In this document: one piece after another, positions 26,098-34,976 of the stretch
Position numbering within the stretch: position 1 is the first letter of the stretch
Layout of the letters: every line of letters begins with the position of its first letter
Assembly: GCA_902801125.1 (NCBI GenBank)
Contig: CADCGT010000003.1
Span: 32,077 to 96,076, forward strand
Length of the DNA stretch: 64,000 bases
Origin: an uncultured Pseudomonadota bacterium
Lineage (GTDB): Bacteria > Pseudomonadota > Alphaproteobacteria > Rs-D84
Direction: 5' to 3'
Notes under the pieces: generated by a model
The model's input: the letters and a program-made list of their open reading frames with translations, nothing else
The model's database searches: none
Told to the model about the DNA's origin: nothing
Made by a program: the position numbers and the translations under genes

Positions 26098-28512
26098 ATG
26101 AGCAAAATCGGTGAACAATTTTCAGAATTTCGTAAAAGCACACCAAAGTATATTCAATGGATACTGTTGATTGCGGCGATTGTGATTGTGGTGGTTCTGT
26201 TGATACTGTTGGTTGGTGGGCGCAAGGCACAACGCGTCACGATTGACCCCAATTCTTTGCCCCCAACGCCGGAATTAGTTATCAAACCGGACGAACCAAT
26301 CGATTGGTCGGACACCGTTGTCGGTGATGTTCGCGAAGCCGAATTTACCGTTTATGCGAACACGCGGGTCCAGGTGACAAATATTGTCGTGCGCGTAGAA
26401 GGCGACACCAACAAGGCCGTCGGAATTTCTGCAACCGAAACATGCAAAAACGATTCGACAATCATAGATGCAAATACACCATGCACCATCAATATAAAAT
26501 TCCAACCAGAACACGAAATAAGAACAACTGACGCAAATGTCGCCATCACGTGGAGTGCATTTGAAACCGGTGCCACGGTTGATAATCCAAATGCAATAAC
26601 ACTGGTTATTGGGGCGCGCGAAAAACCGATATCACGCGCCGATGCACCGGCACCCGTGATTCCAGAACCCGAACCGGAACCCGAACCGGAATATAATGAA
26701 TACGACAATTTTACAAATAATTCAGATTTCCAAGAAGATTTGAATAACATTGCGGCACCAATAAACTTTAACGACGCGACGTATAATGCGCCGACGCCCG
26801 CCGCACCGCGCAATGTGTTCCGTAATAACTGTTCAGAATTTGCTTTCCCGGCGTATAACACCGCGGGTATTCAATCGGGCTGGATTAAACCAATGGGTGG
26901 CGCGTATTATTATCATCCGTTTTCTGATACGAACTGTGACACGCCGACGGGAATGTATAACGCCGAAACCGGATACATTATGGACATAAATAATCCGTCG
27001 CGAAAAATCGGGTCTGATTCGGAACATGTGCGGTTTGTCGCGATGGAACGCATTCCGCAATTAAGTGGCGGTTCAACGCGTCGCACCATTGTCCGCGCCG
27101 AACAATTGACGGATATGGATGGTTTGGCGTCCCTTTTATCAAGCAAATCTAATCGTCCTTTGGGTATACAATTGAAACCGCGCAAGCCGTCGAATGAATT
27201 TAGCGGGTACGACAACGAACCGGGCGTTGTTGCCACACGTCCCTATGACCGCAGTTTTGTTCTGCGTCAATATAAACCGATTCCGGCAACAATTGTATCG
27301 GATATTCAGGCGGATTCTAAATTATTGGAAAGTGGGTTGCCGGTGCGTGCAACGGTTGACCGCAATGTATATTCTGACAACGGGCGCACGGTTATTATTC
27401 CAACCGGAACATTGATGTTGGGTTATGTGACGGGTGAATTGCCCGGCCCATACAAGGCGGTTGGTCGTATGCAAATAAAATGGTATCAATTTATTCGTCC
27501 CGACGGTGTGGAATTTAATTTTGATAAAGACAAACAACCATTTGCCGCCGATTCCCAGGGCCGCAAGGGCGTTCCCGGCCACGGCAGTACGGATTACCTG
27601 CAACAATTTGTTATGCCGTTGTTGACGGCGATTGTTCCGGCGGCGGTAAATATGATTGCACCGATATCGGACGCATTTGTAAACCAAATTGATTTAGATA
27701 ATAACACCGTTGTGCAAAGCGGGACCGTGCGTTCGTCCGAATTGGCGAAAAATGAAATTATTACTGCATGGAATAATGTTGCAACAAAATTATTGGTGGA
27801 TTTGATGGACAATACCACACCACCGTTTTCAATTGCCGCCGGCACGCGTATCACCGTATTTTCACCGGTTGATTTATTTGTGACATGTGGCAAAGAAGAT
27901 GGTGATACCCGCAGATGTGCGATATTAGAATATGCCAAGCCAAAGCGCGAAGGTAAAAAAGATAACTTTACAGAAACCAGCCCGGACAAAACCGAAGAAC
28001 TTATTGGTCAGGTTCGTTCAATGTTGCAGGCAAATATTAGTGAATTTTGTATCGATGTCACCGATGCAAACGGTAAAAAAACCGGTGCAAAAATGGCCGA
28101 TACTGCACAAAGACCGACAATGGAACAACGCGGGTACAGTTTTTCGACTGTTGATTTCTATTGTCGTTCAATGGGAACATACGATGCAATAAACAATGCA
28201 AAGCAAAAGGCGGTGTTTGAAAATCAACAGCAACAGATGGAAAACAAAACACCCCAGGGTTCGCAAGAATACAACGAACAGGTTTTGGGATTAAAGTATA
28301 ACGAAGATGGTTCTATACAAAATCCGTTCAAGAAAACCGCGTCTGCGGCACCCGCCCCGGCAACGGAAGTTTCTGTTGTCACATGTGATGGTGGCGCGAA
28401 CCCAGATGCAAATGGATGCTGTCCGGGGGAAACATATACCGATATGGGCGATGCAGGATTTAATTGCTGTCCAGATGCGGGGGGCGATTGTTTCCCACCG
28501 ATAGAGTTATAA
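26098..28512 (+). CDS. virB10: VirB10/TrbI-family T4SS protein with Ig-like insert and Cys-rich tail
   Basis: 804 aa from ATG 26098 (GGCGGG site; the frame overlaps virB9 if extended). One membrane helix (about residues 19-41), then an Ig-like region (about 65-180) with C...TPCTINIKFQPE resembling choice-of-anchor/ASH domains, a PEPEPEPEPE linker, and the VirB10 beta-barrel core (about 415-600: RATVDRNVYSDNGRTVIIPTG ... GRMQIKWYQFIRPDGVEF). The last 32 residues contain six Cys (GCCPGE..., NCCPD, DCFPP). VirB10 spans both membranes and gates secretion. The extra domains are not in typical VirB10. Confidence 0.88.
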   Translation: MSKIGEQFSEFRKSTPKYIQWILLIAAIVIVVVLLILLVGGRKAQRVTIDPNSLPPTPELVIKPDEPIDWSDTVVGDVREAEFTVYANTRVQVTNIVVRVEGDTNKAVGISATETCKNDSTIIDANTPCTINIKFQPEHEIRTTDANVAITWSAFETGATVDNPNAITLVIGAREKPISRADAPAPVIPEPEPEPEPEYNEYDNFTNNSDFQEDLNNIAAPINFNDATYNAPTPAAPRNVFRNNCSEFAFPAYNTAGIQSGWIKPMGGAYYYHPFSDTNCDTPTGMYNAETGYIMDINNPSRKIGSDSEHVRFVAMERIPQLSGGSTRRTIVRAEQLTDMDGLASLLSSKSNRPLGIQLKPRKPSNEFSGYDNEPGVVATRPYDRSFVLRQYKPIPATIVSDIQADSKLLESGLPVRATVDRNVYSDNGRTVIIPTGTLMLGYVTGELPGPYKAVGRMQIKWYQFIRPDGVEFNFDKDKQPFAADSQGRKGVPGHGSTDYLQQFVMPLLTAIVPAAVNMIAPISDAFVNQIDLDNNTVVQSGTVRSSELAKNEIITAWNNVATKLLVDLMDNTTPPFSIAAGTRITVFSPVDLFVTCGKEDGDTRRCAILEYAKPKREGKKDNFTETSPDKTEELIGQVRSMLQANISEFCIDVTDANGKKTGAKMADTAQRPTMEQRGYSFSTVDFYCRSMGTYDAINNAKQKAVFENQQQQMENKTPQGSQEYNEQVLGLKYNEDGSIQNPFKKTASAAPAPATEVSVVTCDGGANPDANGCCPGETYTDMGDAGFNCCPDAGGDCFPPIEL

Positions 28513-28530
28513 CAACCCGTTAAACAATTG

Positions 28531-28554
28531 GGCCGCCATGTGCGGCCTTTTTTT
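28531..28554 (+). terminator. Rho-independent terminator after virB10
   Basis: GGCCGC-CATGT-GCGGCC followed by seven T, 18 bp after the virB10 stop. It ends the virB8-9-10 unit. Confidence 0.9.
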
Positions 28555-28617
28555 AATAAACACAAAAGGATTAAATAATGACATAGCAACGAATTTTATT
28601 TTTACGACCAAATTGGC

Positions 28618-28643
28618 GACGCAAATTGGTGCGTCTTTTTTTT
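28618..28643 (+). terminator. Second terminator-like hairpin before the 28812 gene
   Basis: GACGCA-AATTGG-TGCGTC followed by eight T, only 64 bp after the previous terminator. The short interval has an AAAGGATTAAATAATG start followed immediately by ACA TAG, so any peptide is two residues. It may be a back-up terminator or an attenuator in a leader for the 28812 gene. The remaining 28644-28811 is AT-rich and probably holds the promoter (TTGTTC near 28733; TATAAA near 28761). Confidence 0.6.
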
Positions 28644-28811
28644 GTAAATCACAACTTACGCGATTCGCAGCCAAACCAAATAAAACTTTATACGAATCGC
28701 AAATTGGGATTCAATTTCAATTTATGGTTGTAATTGTTCACTTTGGTCTATTGCATAATCTATAAAATAATGAACGTCAAAAAAATGGAAACAAAACGAA
28801 GGAGAAAAATT

Positions 28812-29159
28812 ATGACGGAAATACAAGCAAAATATACACCTGAAAAATTTCAAAACGCAGAACAAATTTGGTTCTGGTTCCTGTATTCACGGTCGGTGCG
28901 AAACGATGTCGCAACGCGTAACAATGCGCACCCAACAACACGACGCGTATGTGAATTGGTCGATATAGAAACACTTATTACCAAACTGTATTTATCGGGA
29001 AAATTAAACGATGCACATTTGGCCGTCATGAAAGAATTTGGTGACCGACATCGCGCACCACATCAATATATTTGGCGCGAAAATCATGCCGCCGCAATTT
29101 GGAATGACGCAATGAAAGTATTGGACGCGGCGGCACGCGCCAAAGGTTGGATTGAATAA
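28812..29159 (+). CDS. Hypothetical protein, 115 aa
   Basis: ATG 28812 follows AAGGAG by 7 bp; frames starting upstream are unlikely. Soluble, with IWFWFLYSRSVRNDVATRNN near residue 20 and a Trp/His-rich segment RAPHQYIWRENHAAAIWNDA near residue 80. No signal peptide or known motif. The next gene starts 16 bp downstream on the same strand, so they form a two-gene unit bounded by terminators on both sides. Confidence 0.75.
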   Translation: MTEIQAKYTPEKFQNAEQIWFWFLYSRSVRNDVATRNNAHPTTRRVCELVDIETLITKLYLSGKLNDAHLAVMKEFGDRHRAPHQYIWRENHAAAIWNDAMKVLDAAARAKGWIE

Positions 29160-29175
29160 TGCATGGGGGACAACA

Positions 29176-29514
29176 ATGATTATTATTGCATTTGCACCAA
29201 AATCTTCCAAGGTTTTGCCGAATATATTTTGTAAAAATTTTAAGCACTGTGCCGTATTGGTTCCGCGCGGACATAATTTTACAATGTATCAATTTTCATC
29301 ACATAAAAATGTCGCGAAAATTGATATACGATTGCGCGATTTGCGATTGTTGTGTGCGCACGGGTGGTGCTTTGTTTATGTTCCGGGTGATGTGCGTTCA
29401 AATTTTAATCCGCGCGGTGCATGGACATGCGTTGATATGTCAAAGCGCGCAATTGGTTTGCACGCACCATTTATCTGGTCGCCCGATGCATTGTATAAAA
29501 AACTGTGCGAATAA
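29176..29514 (+). CDS. Hypothetical protein, 112 aa
   Basis: ATG 29176 behind GGGGGAC; a TTG start 8 codons upstream would overlap the previous gene. It begins MIIIAFAPKSSKVLPNIFCK and has several Cys/His/Trp (CKHCAVLVPRG-like, LLCAHGWCFVYVPG). No signal peptide. It is the second gene of a small unit with the 115-aa protein and is followed by a terminator. Family not recognised. Confidence 0.72.
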   Translation: MIIIAFAPKSSKVLPNIFCKNFKHCAVLVPRGHNFTMYQFSSHKNVAKIDIRLRDLRLLCAHGWCFVYVPGDVRSNFNPRGAWTCVDMSKRAIGLHAPFIWSPDALYKKLCE

Positions 29515-29520
29515 AAATTC

Positions 29521-29546
29521 CCCACCGTTTGGTGGGAGATTTTTTT
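29521..29546. terminator. Terminator between convergent genes
   Basis: CCCACC-GTTT-GGTGGG with a T-run on the plus side (29540-29546) and GAATTTTT on the minus side, located between the 29176 gene and yidC. It can serve both directions. Confidence 0.85.
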
Positions 29547-31143
29547 ATTTACGATTTAATTGACGCTTGATTATATATGTCTGGAATATGCCAAATATGT
29601 TTGACACCGTCCAATATAGAACCAATCCCGCCGGCATCCACGCAAACATTACCGCAAATATTACCGGCAACCATTTCATAACGCGACCCGTCGCCGCCAT
29701 TGGATCATTTGGATTTGTGTTATTCTTGGTTGTGTGGGGCGATTGTAAATACTGTTGCAGCCACATTGTCGCGCCCATCAAAATTGGCAATATAAAGTAT
29801 GGGTCCATCGCCGCCAAATCATGTATCCAAAGGAAATTCGCATTGCGCATTTGAACCGACACCAATAACGCCTTGTACAGGGCAAAGAATATCGGAATCT
29901 GAATCAACATCGGCAGGCACCCCGACATAGGCGATGTTTTGTGCGTACGATACAAATTCATCATTTCCATTTGCAGACGCGCCTTGTCATTGGCATAGAG
30001 TTTCTGGATACGCTGTAATTCTGGCTGCATACGTTGCATTGCAATTGACGATGTATATGATTTACGCGTCAACGGCCACATAAGACACCGCAACAATATC
30101 GTCAACAGAATTATCGCCACACCATAATTCATCACAAAACCATTCAATATATTCAGCATCCATAACATCGGGCGCGCCAAGAACCAGAACCAACCATAAT
30201 CGATTGTTTCATCCAATCCACCAATCGATGTCGCCGCCGCGTCCAATATACGCTGGTCCCGGGGGCCGGCAAAAATTGTTGTTGTGAAAATACCACTGTC
30301 ATTCGGGGCAACCGTCACCGACGATGACACCGCGTCCGCCATGTATTTATCACCAATCGATTTTACGCGCATTGTTTGGTCTGGCGATTTTATGTTCGCA
30401 ATTGTTTCCCAATATTGGTCTGCGAAACCAATAAATCCGTTTGTCGTAGAATATGCGTATGATTTCTTGGACATTTTATTCCAATCGACATAGCGCACGC
30501 GCGAATTCGTGTTTGTTATCGCGCCCGTTGATACCCCCGCCGCGGTTGATTTATCGGCACGAACAATTCGCGCATACGGCGCAAAAGAAATATCGTGCCG
30601 CGTTTTATTTTCAACCGTGTCTGTGATTGTTATTAAATAACCATCCGTTGTGATATCACGATTAAATATAACACCATCAGAATTGCGCCATGACATTTTA
30701 TCACCCGCGATATTCCATTCCGTCTTAGCATCTGGGGCGGTTGTGCCGGTCGCGTTAAGGCCGATTTCAATAAAATCACCATCCGCCCCCAACAATGTGA
30801 CACGCGACGCATCGTCCGCACTTGACGTGGCGGGATAATCGGCCAGTGCGATATTCGATATGCGCAAACCACGAACATTTGCCGTGATTTTATCAGATGA
30901 AATTTCCCGCCCAGAAACATTCGATACATCGGTTGCAATAATCGCGTTTTCTGCCTCGGTCGGTATGGCGCGTTCGGCGGGACGCATCCATGCAGAAAAC
31001 AACCACCATGTTCCCATAAATATAATTGCCCACCACAAGAAATTCATAAAACGCGATTTCGGTTTTGTATTATTCGACGCGGCCGCCGCACGATTCGCGT
31101 TCCACATATTAAACCCAGAATTATTATCTAAATATTTTACCAT
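29545..31143 (-). CDS. yidC: Membrane protein insertase YidC
   Basis: 532 aa with the Gram-negative layout: an N-terminal membrane anchor (about residues 33-50), a large periplasmic domain, and the C-terminal insertase domain with LMWPLTRKSYTSSIAMQRMQ and GCLPMLIQIPIFFALYKALL. ATG 31143 lies behind AAAGGGAT. It inserts and folds inner-membrane proteins. It follows lspA by 5 bp. In many bacteria yidC clusters with rpmH and rnpA; here rpmH is 12 kb away and no rnpA is seen. Confidence 0.97.
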   Translation of the reverse strand: MVKYLDNNSGFNMWNANRAAAASNNTKPKSRFMNFLWWAIIFMGTWWLFSAWMRPAERAIPTEAENAIIATDVSNVSGREISSDKITANVRGLRISNIALADYPATSSADDASRVTLLGADGDFIEIGLNATGTTAPDAKTEWNIAGDKMSWRNSDGVIFNRDITTDGYLITITDTVENKTRHDISFAPYARIVRADKSTAAGVSTGAITNTNSRVRYVDWNKMSKKSYAYSTTNGFIGFADQYWETIANIKSPDQTMRVKSIGDKYMADAVSSSVTVAPNDSGIFTTTIFAGPRDQRILDAAATSIGGLDETIDYGWFWFLARPMLWMLNILNGFVMNYGVAIILLTILLRCLMWPLTRKSYTSSIAMQRMQPELQRIQKLYANDKARLQMEMMNLYRTHKTSPMSGCLPMLIQIPIFFALYKALLVSVQMRNANFLWIHDLAAMDPYFILPILMGATMWLQQYLQSPHTTKNNTNPNDPMAATGRVMKWLPVIFAVMFAWMPAGLVLYWTVSNIFGIFQTYIIKRQLNRK

Positions 31144-31148
31144 TTTTA

Positions 31149-31679
31149 TTATCCCTTTATATTATTCAAACACTTACGACGCGCCAACCACCAATTCAAG
31201 ATATACAGGCACACACCGATTGTAATAAAACTGTCGGCGATGTTAAATGCCGGCCAATGCGCACCACCAATGTGAAAATCAAGAAAGTCTATGACCGCGC
31301 CAAAACGAATGCGGTCAATCAAATTGCCAAGTGCGCCACCAACAATAAAAATCAAAGGTGTGCGTTCATATGATTTTGCACGGCGCAACAAATAATATAA
31401 CAATATTGCGATAATAATCCCCGTCGCCACCACCATCACAATCGGCATATTATCGCCCAGTCCGCGAAACATCGAAAACGCGGTGCCCGGATTCCAAGTA
31501 AAAACTATGTTAAAGAAATTTGTGACGTGCCGCATAAGGTATGGCACCGGCACAACCGTCCACGCCGGCCCATATACAAACGCCGACCCAGTTATTAAAA
31601 ACAGCAAAAAACACTTTGCAATTTGGTCAATTAAAATGATGCCAAAAATCCCGGCAAACACATGTGATATTTTTTTCAT
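31149..31679 (-). CDS. lspA: Lipoprotein signal peptidase (SPase II)
   Basis: 176 aa from ATG 31679 (GGAAAG site); longer frames to 31733 are not needed. Four membrane helices; motifs DQIAK, NPGTAFSMFRG, GGALGNLIDRIRFGAVIDFL and FNIADSFITIG carry the catalytic Asp pair. It removes signal peptides from diacylated prolipoproteins such as the PLD lipoprotein and the MliC-like lipoprotein in this window. Confidence 0.97.
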   Translation of the reverse strand: MKKISHVFAGIFGIILIDQIAKCFLLFLITGSAFVYGPAWTVVPVPYLMRHVTNFFNIVFTWNPGTAFSMFRGLGDNMPIVMVVATGIIIAILLYYLLRRAKSYERTPLIFIVGGALGNLIDRIRFGAVIDFLDFHIGGAHWPAFNIADSFITIGVCLYILNWWLARRKCLNNIKG

Positions 31680-31740
31680 TTTCTTTCCTTTTGAATACCA
31701 GACATATATAGCAACATACGCATACAAAATCAAATATAAA

Positions 31741-31762
31741 AAATGTCCAATCGGACATTTTT
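31741..31762 (-). terminator. Terminator after the KefB-like gene
   Basis: AAATGTCC-GATT-GGACATTT followed on the minus strand by TTTATATTT, 14 bp after the stop of the 31777 gene. It separates it from lspA-yidC. Confidence 0.7.
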
Positions 31763-31776
31763 ATTTATACGCATTT

Positions 31777-33486
31777 TTAATTATATGGGTCGGTAATGGC
31801 GTTATCCAATTCTGCGTAATTTTCACTGCGCATTTCATCAAGCAATTTTGAAATCGCACCATCGGATATCCCAAGTTGCCCCAACACCCCGCGCGCCAAC
31901 ATAAGTGAAGACTCTATGGTTTCAGGCCAGGCTTCCTGGACACCCTGTTTTAACAATGCACGCGATTCAGCCAAATTTCGCGCACGCGCAAAAACCTTGA
32001 TGTGGGGGGCAATGCTGCGCGCACTTAGCACCGCGTTGCGCGCCGTATTTGCGTTATCAAGCGCGACAACAACCGCACGCGCACGACGGGAATTTAATCC
32101 GAATTCGCGCAGAACCGCCGGATTGGTGCTGTCGCCATAGAACACATTGTAACCGTTTTCGCGACCCATCATAATGGAATTCACATTCAAATCCAACGCG
32201 ACATACGGAATTTTTCGCGCACCCAAAACATAGGCAACAATTTGACCAACGCGCCCAAATCCACAGATTATAACCTCTGGTTGCAAATCATTACCCGAAC
32301 CATTTAATTGACGAGTGCGCGATTTTACAAACAATTTTGCCGAACGCATAATTCGGTCATGAATCGCCAACAAGAACGGTGTTGATATCATAGATAATAT
32401 GATTATCGCCGTTAAAATTTCTTGGTGTGCGGGTGGAACCGCGGATATACCACTGGTCTTCATGGTTTGAAACATCAACAATGCGAATTCGCCACCTTGG
32501 CTTAACACCAATGCGATAAGGCGCGCATCATAAATCGGTATATTGCGAACGCGCGCAACCATAAACAACGCAAAGAACTTTATACACACCAAGGCAACCG
32601 CACCCAACACAACGATGTACCAATTGTTCAGCAACACATCAAGATTCAACCCCATGCCAAGCGATATAAAGAACAATGATAAAAACAACAACGCATACGG
32701 TCCAATTTCGGCACGAACCTGGTGACTGTATATTGTTTCAGACATCAACATACCCGCCAAAAACGCACCCAATCCCACCGGCAGGCCCATCAAATCCATA
32801 ACCACCGCCCACAATGCGATGTTCAACATTATAACCAATAAAAATGCTTCCTTGGATTTAAGGCGCGCAACACGGCGCATCACCGGATTCAATACAAAAC
32901 GCCCAATTACCACCACACCAAATATCAATGTGACCGATGTAATCGCAACATCAATCAATGTCGCACCCAAATTTAATGAACGACCCGCAAACACCGGCAA
33001 CATCGCAAGCAGTGGTATCGACAACAAATCTTGGAATAACAAAATTGAAAATGTTTGGTGTCCCATTTGGGTATTTAATTGATTTCGGTCGGTCAATAAT
33101 TGCAGGTCTTCAGATGTACTGGACATGGCCAACAACAACGATACCGTTATCACACCAAGTACAGACCAAGGCGTTATACCAACCAAAATTGGAAACAACA
33201 TAACCGCAACCATTAAAACCTGGGCCGCGCCAAACCCAAAAATCGTGCGACGCATTTGCCACAGACGCTTCATATTTATTTCAAGTCCAATTGTGAACCA
33301 CAAAAATAAAATTCCCAAATCGCCCAAAAATGTCCATGTGGAATTTACTTGAAACAAATCAAGAACAAACGGCCCGGAAATTATTCCCGCAAGTAAAAAC
33401 GCCACCAACGCCCCAATTCGCATAGTACGCAACAAATACACCAATACAAAAATCATTGCGAAAAATATTAAAACAGATAAAGACAT
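31777..33486 (-). CDS. CPA2 cation:proton antiporter with RCK domain (KefB/YbaL-like)
   Basis: 569 aa. About twelve hydrophobic segments (residues 1-390) with the CPA2 motifs GIISGPFVLDL, GLEINMKRLWQ and SQGGEFALLMF, followed by a cytosolic RCK/TrkA-N Rossmann domain (EVIICGFGRVGQIVAYVLG ... GDSTNPAVLREFG). These proteins export K+ or Na+ in exchange for protons, with nucleotide-gated control. ATG 33486 is preceded by GGGGAGAG. No glutathione-gating partner (KefF/G) is adjacent, so the substrate is open. Confidence 0.92.
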   Translation of the reverse strand: MSLSVLIFFAMIFVLVYLLRTMRIGALVAFLLAGIISGPFVLDLFQVNSTWTFLGDLGILFLWFTIGLEINMKRLWQMRRTIFGFGAAQVLMVAVMLFPILVGITPWSVLGVITVSLLLAMSSTSEDLQLLTDRNQLNTQMGHQTFSILLFQDLLSIPLLAMLPVFAGRSLNLGATLIDVAITSVTLIFGVVVIGRFVLNPVMRRVARLKSKEAFLLVIMLNIALWAVVMDLMGLPVGLGAFLAGMLMSETIYSHQVRAEIGPYALLFLSLFFISLGMGLNLDVLLNNWYIVVLGAVALVCIKFFALFMVARVRNIPIYDARLIALVLSQGGEFALLMFQTMKTSGISAVPPAHQEILTAIIILSMISTPFLLAIHDRIMRSAKLFVKSRTRQLNGSGNDLQPEVIICGFGRVGQIVAYVLGARKIPYVALDLNVNSIMMGRENGYNVFYGDSTNPAVLREFGLNSRRARAVVVALDNANTARNAVLSARSIAPHIKVFARARNLAESRALLKQGVQEAWPETIESSLMLARGVLGQLGISDGAISKLLDEMRSENYAELDNAITDPYN

Positions 33487-33537
33487 CTCTCTCCCCTAAA
33501 ATAACTCTGATGTGATTATAGCAAAAAAATATGCCCC

Positions 33538-34365
33538 CTATGCAACCAGTTTTTTTGCAATTTCTAAAAATTTTTCCGGGTTTAATTCTTCGGCGCGTTC
33601 GGTTCCGGTCAAACCAAACGCCGTCCAATCAACATCGCGCATAATTCCGCGTATCATTTTTCGCCGATTTCCAAACAGCCGTGCAGTTAAATTTTCAACC
33701 GCATTTATATCGCCAATTTTTTTTATCTTGTTTGCGTTCGGAATAATTTGTACAACCGCACTTTCAACGCGCGGGCGCGGAACAAACGCGGTCGATGGCA
33801 CACCAAATAAAATCTTGGCATCCGCAACAAGCGATGTTAAAACCGCCAATCGCCCATATTGTTCATCACCGGTATGCGCAACGATTCGCATTGCAACCTC
33901 GCGTTGAAACATCAAGGTCAACGATTTTATCGGTGTCGCATGCGCAATATCAATCAACCAATGGACCAACAATTCTGTGCCAACATTATATGGTAAATTT
34001 GCACAAATTGAAAACGCGCCAGACACCATTTTTTTCATATCAACGCGCAACGCATCATCATAAATTACATTAAATCGACCATCAGACGCCGCAACAATTT
34101 GTGACAAAATCGGTTCGGTGGTTTTATCCTTTTCAATTGCAATCAATTTGCGCGCACCCGCCAACAATAATGCACGCGAAAGGCCACCCGGACCGGGTCC
34201 AACCTCGACAACTGTGGAATTTTCTATGTCGGGAACACTGCGTGCGATGCGACCCGTCAAATTCAAATCGAACAAGAAATTTTGTCCAAATTGCTTTTTC
34301 GGTTCCAACCCAGATTCACGCATCATTTCGGCCACCGGTGGCAAAGATTTTATTTTTTCCATCAT
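33538..34365 (-). CDS. rsmA: 16S rRNA dimethyladenosine transferase RsmA/KsgA
   Basis: 275 aa. SAM-binding EVGPGPGGLSRALLLAG, catalytic NLPYNVGTELL and C-terminal helical domain ending PEKFLEIAKKLVA match KsgA. It dimethylates A1518/A1519 of 16S rRNA. Its start overlaps the recR stop in an ATGA, giving translational coupling. Confidence 0.97.
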   Translation of the reverse strand: MMEKIKSLPPVAEMMRESGLEPKKQFGQNFLFDLNLTGRIARSVPDIENSTVVEVGPGPGGLSRALLLAGARKLIAIEKDKTTEPILSQIVAASDGRFNVIYDDALRVDMKKMVSGAFSICANLPYNVGTELLVHWLIDIAHATPIKSLTLMFQREVAMRIVAHTGDEQYGRLAVLTSLVADAKILFGVPSTAFVPRPRVESAVVQIIPNANKIKKIGDINAVENLTARLFGNRRKMIRGIMRDVDWTAFGLTGTERAEELNPEKFLEIAKKLVA

Positions 34366-34964
34366 ACCGCACGCCGCCCCCCAAACGCCAATGACAATGT
34401 GCCATCGTCTATGTAATCTAAATCGCCACCCAACGGCACCCCAGACGCAAGTTCCGTAAAACGAATATTCGTGTCACCAAGTATGGAAATAATATATTGC
34501 TGGGTCGTTTTGCCTTCGACAGTGTTGGGCAACGCAAAAATTATTTCGGTTATTTTTTCATTCGCAATACGCGCCGGCAAATTCCCAAGGTTCAAATCGT
34601 CCGGTGTCACGCCCGCAACCCCAGACAACATTCCACCCAAAATGTGATACCGCCCGTTAAAGATTCCGGACTTTTCCAATGTCCACACATCGGCCATATC
34701 ACGCACAATGCACAGCATTCCATTTGCGCGCCCTGCGTCATGACAATATTCACACGCGCCATTTGCGCGATCGGTTAAAATACCACAATTCGGACACGGG
34801 CAAATGTTTTCACGCGCATCATTTAACGCATCAATCAATTTATCTATGCGGCCGGTTTTATCTTGCAACAGCGCCAAGACTATACGCCGCGCGGCACGAT
34901 TCCCAACGCGTGGCAGTTTTGCAAATTGTTTAACAAGTTTTTCTATTTTCGGATTCATTTGCAT
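34362..34964 (-). CDS. recR: Recombination protein RecR
   Basis: 200 aa, normal length. N-terminal HhH (LPRVGNRAARRIVLALLQ), zinc finger CPCPNCGILTDRANGACEYC and the Toprim domain (CIVRDMADVWTLEKSGIFNG). With RecF/RecO it loads RecA at gaps. The usual neighbours dnaX and ybaB are absent. Start could also be the ATG at 34958. Confidence 0.97.
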   Translation of the reverse strand: MQMNPKIEKLVKQFAKLPRVGNRAARRIVLALLQDKTGRIDKLIDALNDARENICPCPNCGILTDRANGACEYCHDAGRANGMLCIVRDMADVWTLEKSGIFNGRYHILGGMLSGVAGVTPDDLNLGNLPARIANEKITEIIFALPNTVEGKTTQQYIISILGDTNIRFTELASGVPLGGDLDYIDDGTLSLAFGGRRAV

Positions 34965-34976
34965 ACATCATATCAA

